Positions 25,282 to 34,061 of a stretch of DNA of 49,657 nt are shown one piece after another (position 1 is the stretch's first letter; every line of letters starts with the position of its first letter). Made by a program: the position numbers and the translations under genes. The notes under the pieces are model-generated. The model ran no database searches, was not told the DNA's origin, and saw only the letters and a list, made by a program, of their open reading frames with translations. The stretch covers positions 1 to 49,657 of the forward strand of contig JAIKZS010000012.1 of the NCBI GenBank assembly GCA_024682035.1, written 5' to 3'. Origin of the DNA: Bacteroidaceae bacterium. GTDB lineage: Bacteria; Bacteroidota; Bacteroidia; Bacteroidales; Bacteroidaceae.

Positions 25282-26181
25282 ATGAGTAAGATCGTTCATA
25301 CTGACTGTTGCCCAATTTGTGGTAGTAATAGTTTACAGAAGGAGTTTTCTGCCGTTGACCGTTTGGTGAGCAAGGAAACTTTTGATGTTTGGCATTGTGC
25401 CCACTGTGGATTTAAGTTTACACAAGATGCGCCCGATGAGAGCGAGATAGGCAGGTATTACGAATCAGCTGACTATGTTTCACATTCTGACGCAAAGAAA
25501 GGGCTGATGAACAAACTTTACCATGTAGCTCGTAATATGATGCTCACGGCCAAGGCTGGTCATGTGACAAGGGCAACAGGTTTGCGCCAAGGTTGGTTAC
25601 TTGATATCGGTTCTGGTACAGGTTATTTTGCTCATCGTATGACAGAATGGGGTTGGAATGTGCGTGCAATAGAGAAAAACACTAAAGCCCGTCAGTTCGC
25701 TAAAGATTATTTCGGCTTGAAGAGTGATGGAGAAGAGGCTTATGCTACTCTTCAAGATAAATCGTTTGATTGTATTACATTGTGGCATGTATTAGAGCAT
25801 TTGCAACAACTTAATATTATGGGCGATAAGTTCTACCGTTGGCTGAAAGATGATGGAGCATTGTTGATTGCCGTTCCTAATAATGGCTCCGCTGATGCAA
25901 AATATTATGCTGCCGATTGGGCCGCATGGGACGTGCCTCGCCATTTATGGCATTTTACTCCTGTTACTATGAAACTCTTTGCAGAGAAACATGGTTTTAA
26001 AGTGATCAAGACCATCCCTATGCCTCTTGACGGTTTTTACGTGAGCATGCTTACGGAACAGCGGTTGGGGCATAAGTTGAGCTTTTTGAGGGGCTTTTGG
26101 AGAGGATGCTGTGCTTGGGTGAATAGTTGGGGACACAAGGAGCGTAGTAGCTCACTGATATATGTGCTGAAGAAGGTGTAG
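25282..26181 (+). CDS. Class I SAM-dependent methyltransferase with N-terminal zinc ribbon
   Basis: 299 residues. The N-terminus carries two Cys pairs, 'CCPICGS' and 'CAHCGF' (about residues 9-45), which look like a zinc ribbon. A Methyltransf_23-like Rossmann domain follows, with the SAM-binding loop 'LLDIGSGTGYF' (about 110) and 'DCITLWHVLEHL' (about 170). 'AVPNNGSADAKYYAADWAAW' and 'DVPRHLWHFTP' are typical of methyltransferases near sugar or polysaccharide genes. The substrate is unknown. ATG 25282 is preferred over the upstream TTG that falls in a promoter box. FtsX begins five bases after the stop, so the gene probably heads a long operon. Confidence 0.82.
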   Translation: MSKIVHTDCCPICGSNSLQKEFSAVDRLVSKETFDVWHCAHCGFKFTQDAPDESEIGRYYESADYVSHSDAKKGLMNKLYHVARNMMLTAKAGHVTRATGLRQGWLLDIGSGTGYFAHRMTEWGWNVRAIEKNTKARQFAKDYFGLKSDGEEAYATLQDKSFDCITLWHVLEHLQQLNIMGDKFYRWLKDDGALLIAVPNNGSADAKYYAADWAAWDVPRHLWHFTPVTMKLFAEKHGFKVIKTIPMPLDGFYVSMLTEQRLGHKLSFLRGFWRGCCAWVNSWGHKERSSSLIYVLKKV

Positions 26182-26186
26182 GGTGT

Positions 26187-27050
26187 ATGGCAAAGACGAG
26201 ATTTTTTAATTTGCAAACGGCTACTGCTACGGTAAGTACTACCTTGGTGCTTATTGTTTTAGGTGTTGTTGTGTTCTTTGCTTTGGCAGCTAGAAGTGTA
26301 TCTGTTTATGTTAAGGAAAATGTAAATTTTTCTCTGCTCATAAGTGATGATATGCCCCAAACAGAGCTTACAAAGCTGGTAGATGACCTGAAGACTGAAC
26401 CGTTTGTGAAAAGTGTTGAATACATCTCGAAGGCACAGGCTTTAGAAGAAATGAAGACTGAGCTGAATACTGATCCAGAGGAATTTCAAGGTTACAATCC
26501 CTTTCCTGCATCAGTGAAAATAAAGTTGCATGCAGCTTATGCAAATAACGATAGCATTGCTAAAATAGAGCAACAACTTAGCACTAATATTAACATTCAG
26601 GAGGTGCTTTATCAGAAGAACTTGATTGAGAGTATGAACCGTCATGTAGGTCAGTTGGAGTTGATGCTCATGGGTTTAGCCTTGGTGCTGGGCCTTATAT
26701 CATTTGCCCTTATTAACAATACTATCCGCCTTACTGTTTATTCACAACGATTTCTTATCTATACCATGAAATTGGTAGGTGCTAGTAGGTCGTTTATTCG
26801 TCGTCCGTTTATGATAAGAAATTTCTGGATAGGCATAATGGCAAGTCTTTTGGCAAATCTTGCCTTGTGGGGTGCAGCCGCTTGGCTAGTAGTTAACGAA
26901 CCCCATCTCATTGAAGTTATTTCGCCCGATGTGTTGCTAACTGTTAGTGTGATAGTTCTGCTTACAGGACTGTGCCTTACGTTGTTGTGCGCCTTTTGGT
27001 CAGTTAATAGGTTTTTGAGAATGAAGGCAAGTAAATTGTATTACGTATAG
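26187..27050 (+). CDS. ftsX: Cell division protein FtsX (ABC-transporter-like permease)
   Basis: Membrane partner of FtsE; together they transmit ATP-driven changes to periplasmic cell-wall hydrolase activators during division. 287 residues with the FtsX layout: a first transmembrane helix (about 12-38), a periplasmic domain (about 40-155) with the signature 'VEYISKAQALEEMKTEL', then three helices (about 158-183, 215-245, 253-275). ftsE is not adjacent, as is common in Bacteroidota. The EnvC-like protein encoded at 4058 is the natural candidate partner (inference from E. coli). Followed after 12 bases by DUF3098. Confidence 0.9.
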   Translation: MAKTRFFNLQTATATVSTTLVLIVLGVVVFFALAARSVSVYVKENVNFSLLISDDMPQTELTKLVDDLKTEPFVKSVEYISKAQALEEMKTELNTDPEEFQGYNPFPASVKIKLHAAYANNDSIAKIEQQLSTNINIQEVLYQKNLIESMNRHVGQLELMLMGLALVLGLISFALINNTIRLTVYSQRFLIYTMKLVGASRSFIRRPFMIRNFWIGIMASLLANLALWGAAAWLVVNEPHLIEVISPDVLLTVSVIVLLTGLCLTLLCAFWSVNRFLRMKASKLYYV

Positions 27051-27062
27051 TTATTTTAAATT

Positions 27063-27296
27063 ATGGATAAAAAAAATTTTGCTTTTGGCAAGACTAATTT
27101 GATACTGATTGCTGTCGGAATGGTGGTAGTCATTGTAGGATTCCTGTTAATGTCAGGCCCTGGTACCACTGTTGACCATTTTGAACCGGATATTTTCAGC
27201 GTACGTCGTGTAAAAATAGCCCCACTGACGTGCCTCATAGGTTTTATACTGATGATATATGGTGTAATCAAGAAGCCAAAGGAGGGTGAGCAATGA
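27063..27296 (+). CDS. DUF3098 two-helix membrane protein
   Basis: 77-residue protein of the DUF3098 family. Two transmembrane helices (about 12-32 and 52-70) flank a short conserved loop with '[16 protein letters not shown]', the family hallmark. Function is unknown. Its fixed position between ftsX and uppP in Bacteroidota suggests an envelope role. The stop overlaps the uppP start (ATGA), so the two are translationally coupled. Confidence 0.85.
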   Translation: MDKKNFAFGKTNLILIAVGMVVVIVGFLLMSGPGTTVDHFEPDIFSVRRVKIAPLTCLIGFILMIYGVIKKPKEGEQ

Positions 27297-28093
27297 GTTG
27301 GTTAGAAGCTTTTATTTTGGGCATGATTCAGGGCCTTACTGAATATCTGCCTGTAAGCAGTAGTGGCCATTTGGCCATAGGCTCAGCTTTATTTGGTATT
27401 CAGGGTGAGGATAACCTAACCTTTACCATTGTGGTGCATGTGGCAACGGTGTTAAGTACGCTGGTCATTTTATGGAAAGAAATAGGTTGGATTTTCAAAG
27501 GTCTATTTAAGTTTGAGATGAATGACGAAACGAAGTATGTCATCAATATCCTTATCTCAATGATTCCTATTGGTATTGTTGGATTGTTTTTTAAAGACCA
27601 GGTTGAAGAGATTTTTGGTTCTGGTTTGTTCATTGTGGGATTAATGTTGTTGGTGACTGCTTCTTTGTTGGCTTTTTCCTATTATGCGAAGCCCCGTGTA
27701 AAAGAGCATATCAGTATGAAAGATGCCTTTATAATAGGTTTGGCTCAGGCATGTGCCGTTTTACCAGGCTTGAGCCGAAGTGGTAGTACCATTGCTACTG
27801 GATTGTTGCTGGGTGATAAAAAGGAGAAATTGGCGCAATTCTCCTTCCTTATGGTCATACCTCCTATTTTAGGAGAGGCCCTTTTAGATGGTATGAAAAT
27901 TGTCAAGGGAGCAGCCGAGGCGAATACCGATGTGTCTTTACTGGCCTTGTTAGTGGGTTTCCTTTCTGCCTTTATATTCGGATGCTTGGCTTGTAAGTGG
28001 ATGATTGATATTGTGAAGAAAGGCAAACTAATATATTTTGCTGTTTATTGTGGTATTGTTGGACTTGTTACACTTGGCTTTAGTTTGCTCTAA
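27293..28093 (+). CDS. uppP: Undecaprenyl-diphosphatase
   Basis: Integral membrane phosphatase (BacA type) that recycles the undecaprenyl carrier lipid used in peptidoglycan and surface glycan export by turning the diphosphate into the monophosphate. 266 residues, normal length, eight or so hydrophobic helices. Both signature regions are present: '[16 protein letters not shown]' (about residues 14-29) and '[15 protein letters not shown]' (about 158-172). It overlaps DUF3098 by four bases and its stop directly abuts the truB start codon. Confidence 0.97.
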   Translation: MSWLEAFILGMIQGLTEYLPVSSSGHLAIGSALFGIQGEDNLTFTIVVHVATVLSTLVILWKEIGWIFKGLFKFEMNDETKYVINILISMIPIGIVGLFFKDQVEEIFGSGLFIVGLMLLVTASLLAFSYYAKPRVKEHISMKDAFIIGLAQACAVLPGLSRSGSTIATGLLLGDKKEKLAQFSFLMVIPPILGEALLDGMKIVKGAAEANTDVSLLALLVGFLSAFIFGCLACKWMIDIVKKGKLIYFAVYCGIVGLVTLGFSLL

Positions 28094-28972
28094 ATGATTT
28101 ATATCAATAGTAAGCCACAGGAGAAAGAAACATGCGCGAACACTATTGTGCATGTATCATTGGAGGATAATTCCGATGGTTACTTAAATTTTCAACAGGG
28201 CGAGATACTGCATTTTGACAAGCCTTATGGATGGACATCCTTCCGTGTAGTGAAACATGTAAGGCATTTCATCTGTGAGAGGTTAGGGGTGAAAACCCTT
28301 AAAGTGGGACATGCTGGCACTCTTGATCCTTTGGCAACAGGGGTAGTTACAATTTGTACGGGTCGTGCCACCAAGCTGATTGAACAATTGCAATATCACA
28401 CTAAGGAATATGAGGCTACCTTGTGTTTAGGCGCCACTACGCCTTCCTTTGATCAGGAACACCCGTTGGATGCAACTTTTTCCACTACACACATCACCCG
28501 TGAACTGGTGGAGCAAACCTTACAGTATTTCAAGGGTGAGATATGGCAGGTACCACCTGTTTATTCGGCATGTAATGTTGATGGTAAACGCGCTTACCTA
28601 TATGCTCGTAAGGGCCAAGAGGTGGAGTTAAAACCAAAGTTGTTGGTGATTGATGAAATAGAATTGCTCGATTTTCAACGCTTGGCCGATTATCAGCCTT
28701 CTCCTCATAGAAGGAGGGACCCTGAAGAGGACCAAAGTGATTTGTTACTAGGAGCCGAACTTTACCAGTTGAAAATCAGGGTGGTTTGTAGTAAAGGCAC
28801 TTATATTAGAGCTTTGGCAAGAGATATAGGAGAGGCTTTGCATTGTGGAGCACATCTCATGGCCTTGCGTCGTACTAGAGTAGGTGAGGTAAGGGTGGAA
28901 CGATGTCTCGATCCTGATCAATTTGAAGCGTGGCTAAAGGAGCAAAAAGTAGCTCCATTTAAGAATGACTAA
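28094..28972 (+). CDS. truB: tRNA pseudouridine(55) synthase
   Basis: Makes pseudouridine at position 55 in the T loop of tRNAs. 292 residues. The catalytic Asp is D78 in 'VGHAGTLDPLATGVV'; 'YEATLCLGATTPSFDQEHPL', 'VPPVYSACNVDGKRAY' and 'CSKGTYIRALARDIGEAL' are the other family blocks. About 35 residues precede the usual start of homologs ('FQQGEILHFDKPYGWTSF'). No better ATG is seen, so the N-terminal extension is either real or a later non-ATG start is used. The start codon directly follows the uppP stop, without spacer. Confidence 0.94.
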   Translation: MIYINSKPQEKETCANTIVHVSLEDNSDGYLNFQQGEILHFDKPYGWTSFRVVKHVRHFICERLGVKTLKVGHAGTLDPLATGVVTICTGRATKLIEQLQYHTKEYEATLCLGATTPSFDQEHPLDATFSTTHITRELVEQTLQYFKGEIWQVPPVYSACNVDGKRAYLYARKGQEVELKPKLLVIDEIELLDFQRLADYQPSPHRRRDPEEDQSDLLLGAELYQLKIRVVCSKGTYIRALARDIGEALHCGAHLMALRRTRVGEVRVERCLDPDQFEAWLKEQKVAPFKND

Positions 28973-28976
28973 TATA

Positions 28977-29002
28977 TAATGGATAATGGGTAATGGATAA
29001 TG
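28977..29002 (+). repeat. Short AT-rich repeat in the truB-queA spacer
   Basis: Three copies of a GG(A/G)TAATG-like unit ('ATGGATAATGGGTAATGG' and onward) fill part of the 70-base spacer. It resembles the low-complexity array after dut in style, though with a different unit. Confidence 0.6.
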
Positions 29003-29042
29003 TTTGATTATCAATTACAGATTGTCAATTTTCAGTAATAAT

Positions 29043-30101
29043 ATGAAGCTATCACAATTTAACTTCCGTTTGTCAGGGGACAAGATTGCTCAGTTCCCTA
29101 CAGAGTATCGCGATGAAAGTCGTTTGTTGGTGTTGCATCGTCAAACTGGTGAGATTGAGCACAAAGTGTTTAAGGATATTGTTCAGTATTTCGATGACAA
29201 AGATGTTTTTGTGTTTAACGACACCAAAGTGTTTCCTGCCCGTTTATATGGCAACAAAGAAAAGACGGGTGCGCGCATTGAGGTTTTCTTGCTGAGAGAA
29301 CTTAACGAGGAACAACGTTTGTGGGATGTACTGGTTGATCCGGCTCGTAAAATTCGCATAGGCAATAAGCTTTATTTTGGCGAAGATGAGTCGATGGTGG
29401 CCGAGGTAATCGACAACACCACATCTCGTGGTCGTACATTACGTTTCCTTTATGATGGGCCTCATGATGAGTTCAAGCGTTTGCTTTATTCTTTAGGCGA
29501 GACTCCTCTGCCACATGAAATTATTAAACGAGCTCCAGTTCCTGAAGACGTGGAACGTTTCCAGTCTATTTTTGCACGCAATGAAGGGGCCGTGACAGCT
29601 CCAACGGCTAATCTGCATTTCAGCCGAGAGGTCATGAAACGTATGGAAATAAAGGGTATAGATTTTTCTTTTATTACTTTGCATGCTGGTTTGGGCAATT
29701 TCCGTGGGGTAGATGTAGAAGACCTTACCAAGCACAAAACAGATTCTGAGCAGATGGTTATAACACAGGAAGCTGCTGATATTGTAAATAAAGCCAAAGA
29801 TAATCGTCGCCAGATTTGTGCCGTAGGCACTACTACTATGCGTGCCATTGAAAGCAGTGTGAGTACCGATAATCATCTAAAGCCATTTGTTGGCTGGACC
29901 AATAAATTTATTTTCCCACCCTATGAGTTTTCTGTGGCTAATGCTATGGTGTCTAATTTCCACTTGCCATTATCTACCTTGTTGATGGTAGTAGCTGCAT
30001 TTGGTGGTTACGAGCAGGTAATGGATGCCTATCATGTAGCACTGAAAGAGGGTTACCGTTTTGGCACATATGGTGATGCTATGCTCATAATCGACAAGTA
30101 A
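29043..30101 (+). CDS. queA: S-adenosylmethionine:tRNA ribosyltransferase-isomerase
   Basis: Queuosine pathway enzyme: adds the ribosyl part of SAM to 7-aminomethyl-7-deazaguanine in tRNA, forming epoxyqueuosine. 352 residues from ATG 29043; the 13 codons before it come from non-coding spacer. Family blocks are intact: '[13 protein letters not shown]', 'GETPLPHEI', '[13 protein letters not shown]', '[14 protein letters not shown]', '[12 protein letters not shown]' and '[18 protein letters not shown]'. Its last base is the first base of the folK start codon (TAATG overlap), so the two are coupled. Confidence 0.96.
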   Translation: MKLSQFNFRLSGDKIAQFPTEYRDESRLLVLHRQTGEIEHKVFKDIVQYFDDKDVFVFNDTKVFPARLYGNKEKTGARIEVFLLRELNEEQRLWDVLVDPARKIRIGNKLYFGEDESMVAEVIDNTTSRGRTLRFLYDGPHDEFKRLLYSLGETPLPHEIIKRAPVPEDVERFQSIFARNEGAVTAPTANLHFSREVMKRMEIKGIDFSFITLHAGLGNFRGVDVEDLTKHKTDSEQMVITQEAADIVNKAKDNRRQICAVGTTTMRAIESSVSTDNHLKPFVGWTNKFIFPPYEFSVANAMVSNFHLPLSTLLMVVAAFGGYEQVMDAYHVALKEGYRFGTYGDAMLIIDK

Positions 30102-30562
30102 TGTTGTATTTGGGATTGGGTTCAAATTTGGGCAATCGGCATGCTAATTTGATGCAGGCCGTTGCCTTAATAGAAGAAAAGTTGGGCAGGGTAGTCTGTT
30201 TGTCTAACTTCTATGAAACCCAACCATGGGGCTATGTTTCTGCTTTTTCTTTTCTGAATGCAGCTTTAGCTGTAGAAACATCGCTTTCTCCCTATGAAGT
30301 GCTTAATATCACTCAATCTATTGAGCGAGAGTTGGGGAGGTATTCTAAATCAAGCCATGGTACTTACACAGATCGTCCTATTGACATTGATTTGTTATTG
30401 ATGGATGATCAGATATGTTGCACTGAAACGCTGACTCTACCGCATCCTCTTATGCATGAACGTCTTTTTGTGATGGAACCATTGGTTGAAATAGCTCCCA
30501 CTTTGAAACATCCAGCTTTGGGGAAAACAATACTTGAAATCTATAATACATTAAAAGCATGA
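30101..30562 (+). CDS. folK: 2-amino-4-hydroxy-6-hydroxymethyldihydropteridine diphosphokinase
   Basis: Folate synthesis: transfers diphosphate from ATP to 6-hydroxymethyl-7,8-dihydropterin. 153 residues. Typical blocks are 'LGLGSNLGNRHANLMQAV', 'FYETQPWGYVSAFSFLNAAL' and the signature with the Mg-binding Asp pair 'DRPIDIDLLLMD' (about residue 94). 'LPHPLMHERLFVMEPLVEIAP' closes the domain. It overlaps queA by one base and the following phosphatase gene by four (ATGA). Confidence 0.96.
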   Translation: MLYLGLGSNLGNRHANLMQAVALIEEKLGRVVCLSNFYETQPWGYVSAFSFLNAALAVETSLSPYEVLNITQSIERELGRYSKSSHGTYTDRPIDIDLLLMDDQICCTETLTLPHPLMHERLFVMEPLVEIAPTLKHPALGKTILEIYNTLKA

Positions 30563-31833
30563 TCAATAAGATATTTCTGACATTAACTGTTTTTTTCCTT
30601 TGCCTTAATTCTTACGCCCAATCGTCTTTGGAAGAAATTACTGCCAATCCAGAAAAGGCTGGGGGCGTTTATCTAACCTATCCTACTCAGTTTGATCCCC
30701 TGACGAAGGCACCAAAGGGCTATAAACCATTTTATGTTAGTCATTATGGGCGTCATGGTTCTCGCTATCTTATTTCTAACGATGATTATACTCGCGCTTT
30801 GAATCTCTTTAGAGAAGCTCATGAGCAAAAGGCCCTTACCGACTTGGGTGAAGATGTCTATAAGCGCCTTGAGAAAGTGTTTGTTGAAGCCGAAGGGCAT
30901 GGCGGCGATCTCACCACATTGGGAGTGCACCAACATAGGGGTATAGCCGAGCGCATGTATCAAAATTTTCCTGAAGTTTTCAAAAACAATGCCTATATTT
31001 CAGCTCGTTCTACCGTAGTCTTACGTTGTACCATGAGTATGGTGGCATTTTGTGACCGGCTGAAGGAGTTGAACCCTAGTTTGCATATTTCTTATGAGGC
31101 CAGTCAGAAGTATATGTCTTACCTGAACTACCAAACTCCGGAAGCCAATAAGTTTACCGATTCACGTAACGGTCCTTGGGTAGAGCAGTTCCGTAAGTTC
31201 CAGGAATCAATGATACATCCTGATCGGTTGATTACAACGCTGTTTTCTAATAGTGACTTTGTCTTGAAGAAAGTTAATCCCTCTACAGTGATGCTCGACC
31301 TTTATCAGATTACTATCGGTATGCAGAACATTGAAACAAAAGTATCATTCTACGACTTGTGGCTGCCTCAGGAGTTGTTCGACTTGTGGCAGATTGGTAA
31401 TTTCAGCTTTTATGTGGGTACAGCTAATCATGCTGATAGTCATGGTATTGTGGCTGCCAATGCGAAACATTTATTGCAAAATATTGTCGAGAGTGCTGAC
31501 CGTGCCATTGCTACTGGCGATGAGGCTGCTACCTTACGTTTTGGTCACGATGGCAATGTCATTAACCTCTGTGCCTTGATGCAAATTGAGAACTTTGCTG
31601 CTGCTGTGAGTGACCCTCGTGAGCTCTATAAGGTATGGGCCAACTACAAGGTTGCACCAATGGCAGCAAATGTGCAGCTGGTCTTCTTTCGAAACGACAA
31701 GCAACCTGATGATATTCTTGTAAAAGTACTGCATTGCGAAAATGAGGTTCATATCCCCGTACCAACCGATAGTTTCCCGTATTACAAGTGGAGTGATGTT
31801 AGAACCTATTTCCAACAATTGCTTGATAAGTAA
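30559..31833 (+). CDS. Histidine acid phosphatase family protein, exported
   Basis: Clade-2 histidine phosphatase of 424 residues with a signal peptide ('IFLTLTVFFLCLNSYAQ'), so periplasmic or secreted. The catalytic RHG is R65-H66-G67 in 'HYGRHGSRY', and the proton-donor HD pair is H330-D331 in 'RFGHDGNVI', as in phytases and multiple inositol-polyphosphate phosphatases. The substrate could be an inositol phosphate or another phosphomonoester; sequence alone does not decide. It is translationally coupled to folK (ATGA) and its stop directly abuts the next phosphatase gene. Its presence in this tRNA-folate run is unexplained. Confidence 0.87.
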   Translation: MINKIFLTLTVFFLCLNSYAQSSLEEITANPEKAGGVYLTYPTQFDPLTKAPKGYKPFYVSHYGRHGSRYLISNDDYTRALNLFREAHEQKALTDLGEDVYKRLEKVFVEAEGHGGDLTTLGVHQHRGIAERMYQNFPEVFKNNAYISARSTVVLRCTMSMVAFCDRLKELNPSLHISYEASQKYMSYLNYQTPEANKFTDSRNGPWVEQFRKFQESMIHPDRLITTLFSNSDFVLKKVNPSTVMLDLYQITIGMQNIETKVSFYDLWLPQELFDLWQIGNFSFYVGTANHADSHGIVAANAKHLLQNIVESADRAIATGDEAATLRFGHDGNVINLCALMQIENFAAAVSDPRELYKVWANYKVAPMAANVQLVFFRNDKQPDDILVKVLHCENEVHIPVPTDSFPYYKWSDVRTYFQQLLDK

Positions 31834-32283
31834 ATGAAAAAGATTTTATTTGTTTGCCATGGAAACATCTGCCGTAGTCCTATGGCAGAGTTTGTAATGA
31901 AAGACCTCGTTCAGAAGGCAGGTCTGGAAGATCTTTTTTATATTGAGTCAGCAGCCACTTCCACCGAGGAGATAGGAAACGAAGTATATCCTCCTGCTAA
32001 ACGCAAATTGGGTGAGCATGGCATTTCATGCAAGGGGAAGACGGCTAGGCAGATGAGACGCAATGATTATCAGCGTTTCGACTTACTTGTAGGTATGGAC
32101 GATTGGAATATCCGAAACATGATACGCATAGTAGGTGGCGACCCAGAAGGGAAGATACACAAATTACTGGAGTTTACTACTCGCAAAGGAGATGTGGCTG
32201 ACCCTTGGTATACTGGTGATTTCGATGCTACTTGGCGGGATGTTATAGAGGGATGCACCGGATTAATAAAGCAACTTTCTTAG
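31834..32283 (+). CDS. Low-molecular-weight protein tyrosine phosphatase
   Basis: 149-residue cytoplasmic phosphatase. The P-loop CxxxxxRS is C8-HGNIC-R14-S15 in 'VCHGNICRSPMAEF', and the general acid Asp is D123 in 'ADPWYTGDF'. In many bacteria such enzymes dephosphorylate tyrosine kinases of capsule export, but no such kinase is present here, so the target is unknown. The start codon directly follows the stop of the histidine phosphatase. The plus-strand run ends here and the next gene converges after six bases; I see no clear terminator hairpin. Confidence 0.93.
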   Translation: MKKILFVCHGNICRSPMAEFVMKDLVQKAGLEDLFYIESAATSTEEIGNEVYPPAKRKLGEHGISCKGKTARQMRRNDYQRFDLLVGMDDWNIRNMIRIVGGDPEGKIHKLLEFTTRKGDVADPWYTGDFDATWRDVIEGCTGLIKQLS

Positions 32284-32289
32284 TAGCTT

Positions 32290-32970
32290 CTATTTAATTA
32301 GCCTAATAATTTGTTTGTCGTTTGCCTGTGGGATTATCATCTTGAAATGTGAGAAAATCTTATCGAATGATTCCTGGGGTGTTCTTGGGCATTTGCAGGC
32401 TTCTTTGCCTAACAGTAATTCTGGAATCGTTAAAAGTGACCATCCCCAACCGTATTCGTGATTGTGTTTGTCTATGGGGTATATAAAGTCTTCTGTTACT
32501 ATTCGGCAAGCCATTTGTAAGCGAGTAATATAGCCATCAAAGCGGCTACGCATATTGCTGCCATTAAAACCGCAAGCAGCACGTAGATCGCGTGTAATCA
32601 TACTACCTTTTTCATGTAGCGTTAGCAATATGGCTTCTTCTATAGAGCCTTCGTTGGGTGCAGGGTGCTGACTGCGTCTATAATTACAGAAGTCCGGCCA
32701 CCACTCTTGACTAATGAATCCTGCTTTACCTGCATAAAACTTGCCGTACACACAATCTCCGTTTGTAACAATGGGGCCTTTCCATTTCCAGAGAGGCCAA
32801 TCCCATCCTCCATCAGGAAGTACCACATAACGGCAATCATTTTCTATTAGCGCATCTGCAGAAAAACCAGTAATGCCACTGTCCATCAATGGTAAAAAGC
32901 CAACCTCTTGTATTACGTCCATGAGTTCGAAGCAAGATCCAATTTTATTATAAAGATCTATTTGTTTCAT
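32290..32970 (-). CDS. AlkZ-related / winged-helix protein, function uncertain
   Basis: 226 residues from ATG 32970; upstream codons overlap the spacer after a terminator, so that start is preferred. It resembles proteins labelled 'AlkZ-related' in Bacteroidota, distant relatives of the YcaQ/AlkZ DNA glycosylase family. A winged-helix-like part is visible ('EEAILLTLHEKGSMITRDL', 'RSRFDGYITRLQMACRIV'). Conserved-looking aromatic blocks are 'GGWDWPLWKWKGPIV' and 'GFISQEWWPDFCNYRR'. The QxQ motif of active AlkZ glycosylases is not seen. It may be a DNA-binding or DNA-repair relative; this is a tentative call from memory of the family. Convergent with the phosphatase gene to its left. Confidence 0.5.
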   Translation of the reverse strand: MKQIDLYNKIGSCFELMDVIQEVGFLPLMDSGITGFSADALIENDCRYVVLPDGGWDWPLWKWKGPIVTNGDCVYGKFYAGKAGFISQEWWPDFCNYRRSQHPAPNEGSIEEAILLTLHEKGSMITRDLRAACGFNGSNMRSRFDGYITRLQMACRIVTEDFIYPIDKHNHEYGWGWSLLTIPELLLGKEACKCPRTPQESFDKIFSHFKMIIPQANDKQIIRLIK

Positions 32971-33042
32971 AACTTTTATATATTTTTCAAACACAATATC
33001 TTTGTAGAAGGCCTTTGTCTCTTTTTTATTATCAGCTAGAAA

Positions 33043-33088
33043 AATAAGAATCAGCAACTTGAATTTTTCCAAGTTGCTGATTCTTATT
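33043..33088 (-). terminator. Strong terminator after tRNA-Met
   Basis: Perfect 19-base inverted repeat (33043-33061 and 33070-33088) around an eight-base loop, followed on the minus strand by a T-rich tract. It starts one base after the 3' end of the tRNA, so it clearly ends the tRNA transcript. Confidence 0.92.
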
Positions 33089-33089
33089 G

Positions 33090-33163
33090 TGGACCAGCCT
33101 GGGCTTGAACCAGGGACCTCCAGATTATGAGTCTGTTGCTCTAACCAACTGAGCTACAAGTCC
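33090..33163 (-). tRNA. tRNA-Met(CAT)
   Basis: 74-base cloverleaf on the minus strand. The acceptor arm is GGACTTG/CTGGTCC (one T-T mismatch and one G-T pair), the D arm starts AGCTCAGTTGGTTAGAGC, the anticodon loop is CTCATAA with anticodon CAT, and the T loop is TTCAAGC. The discriminator base is A and CCA is not encoded. It is probably elongator Met. A tRNA-Ile whose CAT is modified to lysidine cannot be excluded; an initiator is less likely because the acceptor starts with a G-C pair. Confidence 0.9.
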
Positions 33164-33191
33164 TACATTTCCATAATTCGGAAAAGCTTTG

Positions 33192-33222
33192 CAAAATTAG
33201 TTTTTTCCAAAGAAATATGCAA
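33192..33222 (-). promoter_or_regulatory. Promoter of tRNA-Met
   Basis: On the minus strand TTG (33220-33222), 20 bases, TAATTTTG (33192-33199). The tRNA 5' end is 28 bases downstream. The upstream DUF4491 gene ends only ten bases before the -33 element. Confidence 0.65.
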
Positions 33223-33231
33223 GTGTTTTCG

Positions 33232-33543
33232 TTAAAACTTATAGGTGCGTTTTGGATTCTTGGGAAACCAGCCCTTGCGCACACGCTCTTCTTGCTCGAA
33301 AATTTCATGAATACTCCAGAAGCAAGAAAAAGCAAATACCCCCAGCAACGATGATAAAAAAATGCTATCTACCCAAATGGCTGCTATCGTTCCTGTTAAA
33401 CCCAAGAAGAGAAATAGCCACCAACATCGAGTGCCCCAATAGTATTCTGCCTTGATGACAATGGGGTGGAATAATCCGATTATCAAGAATGTGCAGATAC
33501 CAATGACCAATCCTGTCAGGTGGTAGTCTGTAAGAAATTGCAT
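33232..33543 (-). CDS. DUF4491 membrane protein
   Basis: 103-residue protein with three hydrophobic segments (about 8-28, 40-58, 62-78) and a conserved charged tail 'IHEIFEQEERVRKGWFPKNP', which matches the DUF4491 family of Bacteroidota. Function is unknown. It starts 17 bases after the stop of the Lrp/AsnC-type regulator on the same strand and is probably co-transcribed with it. tRNA-Met lies downstream on the same strand with its own promoter. Confidence 0.8.
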   Translation of the reverse strand: MQFLTDYHLTGLVIGICTFLIIGLFHPIVIKAEYYWGTRCWWLFLFLGLTGTIAAIWVDSIFLSSLLGVFAFSCFWSIHEIFEQEERVRKGWFPKNPKRTYKF

Positions 33544-33560
33544 AATGTTTCGGTCTTTCC

Positions 33561-34019
33561 TTAAAGTTCTATGGGCACTTCTTTTTTAATGCTCTGATCT
33601 AGTGAGATAAGCGTTTCGGTGGCATTCACACCAGGAATCTGTTGCAATTTGTTGTTCAGTAGGTCCATTAAATGTTCATTATCACGAGCATAAACTTTGG
33701 TAAGCATGGTATAAGGACCAGTAGTGAAGTGACATTCCACCACCTCGGGTATTTTATTGAGCTCAGTTACTACAGTTTTGTACATAGAGCCTTTTTCTAA
33801 GCTAATACCTACGTAAGTGCAAGTCATGAAACCTAATGATTTGGGATTAACTTCATAGCCAGAGCCAACAATTATGCCCAAATCAATCATATGCTGTACG
33901 CGTTGGTGAATTGCTGCGCGAGAAACTCCACACTGAGCTGCTACATCTTTGAAAGGAATGCGTGCATTCTTCGAGATGATAGTTAGAATCTTTTTGTCAA
34001 GTTTATCAATCTTTTCCAT
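33561..34019 (-). CDS. Lrp/AsnC family transcriptional regulator
   Basis: 152-residue feast/famine-type regulator. The N-terminal winged HTH ('DKLDKKILTIISKNARIPFK', then 'VAAQCGVSRAAIHQRVQHM') is followed by a RAM/AsnC_trans effector domain (about 70-150) with 'YTMLTKVYARDNEHLMDLL'. Members sense amino acids or related ligands and form octamers. ATG 34019 is chosen because it begins the HTH at the usual place; the 24 codons upstream overlap the promoter. Likely target genes cannot be read from the sequence. Confidence 0.92.
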   Translation of the reverse strand: MEKIDKLDKKILTIISKNARIPFKDVAAQCGVSRAAIHQRVQHMIDLGIIVGSGYEVNPKSLGFMTCTYVGISLEKGSMYKTVVTELNKIPEVVECHFTTGPYTMLTKVYARDNEHLMDLLNNKLQQIPGVNATETLISLDQSIKKEVPIEL

Positions 34020-34061
34020 ATCCCCTATAAATAAAGTTAGAAAGTTGTTACAACTAGTGAG

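Noticed and set aside
28939-28957. Terminator-like hairpin GGAGC...GCTCC near the truB end
   Set aside because: Only five paired bases, inside the coding region, with no T-run after the stem.
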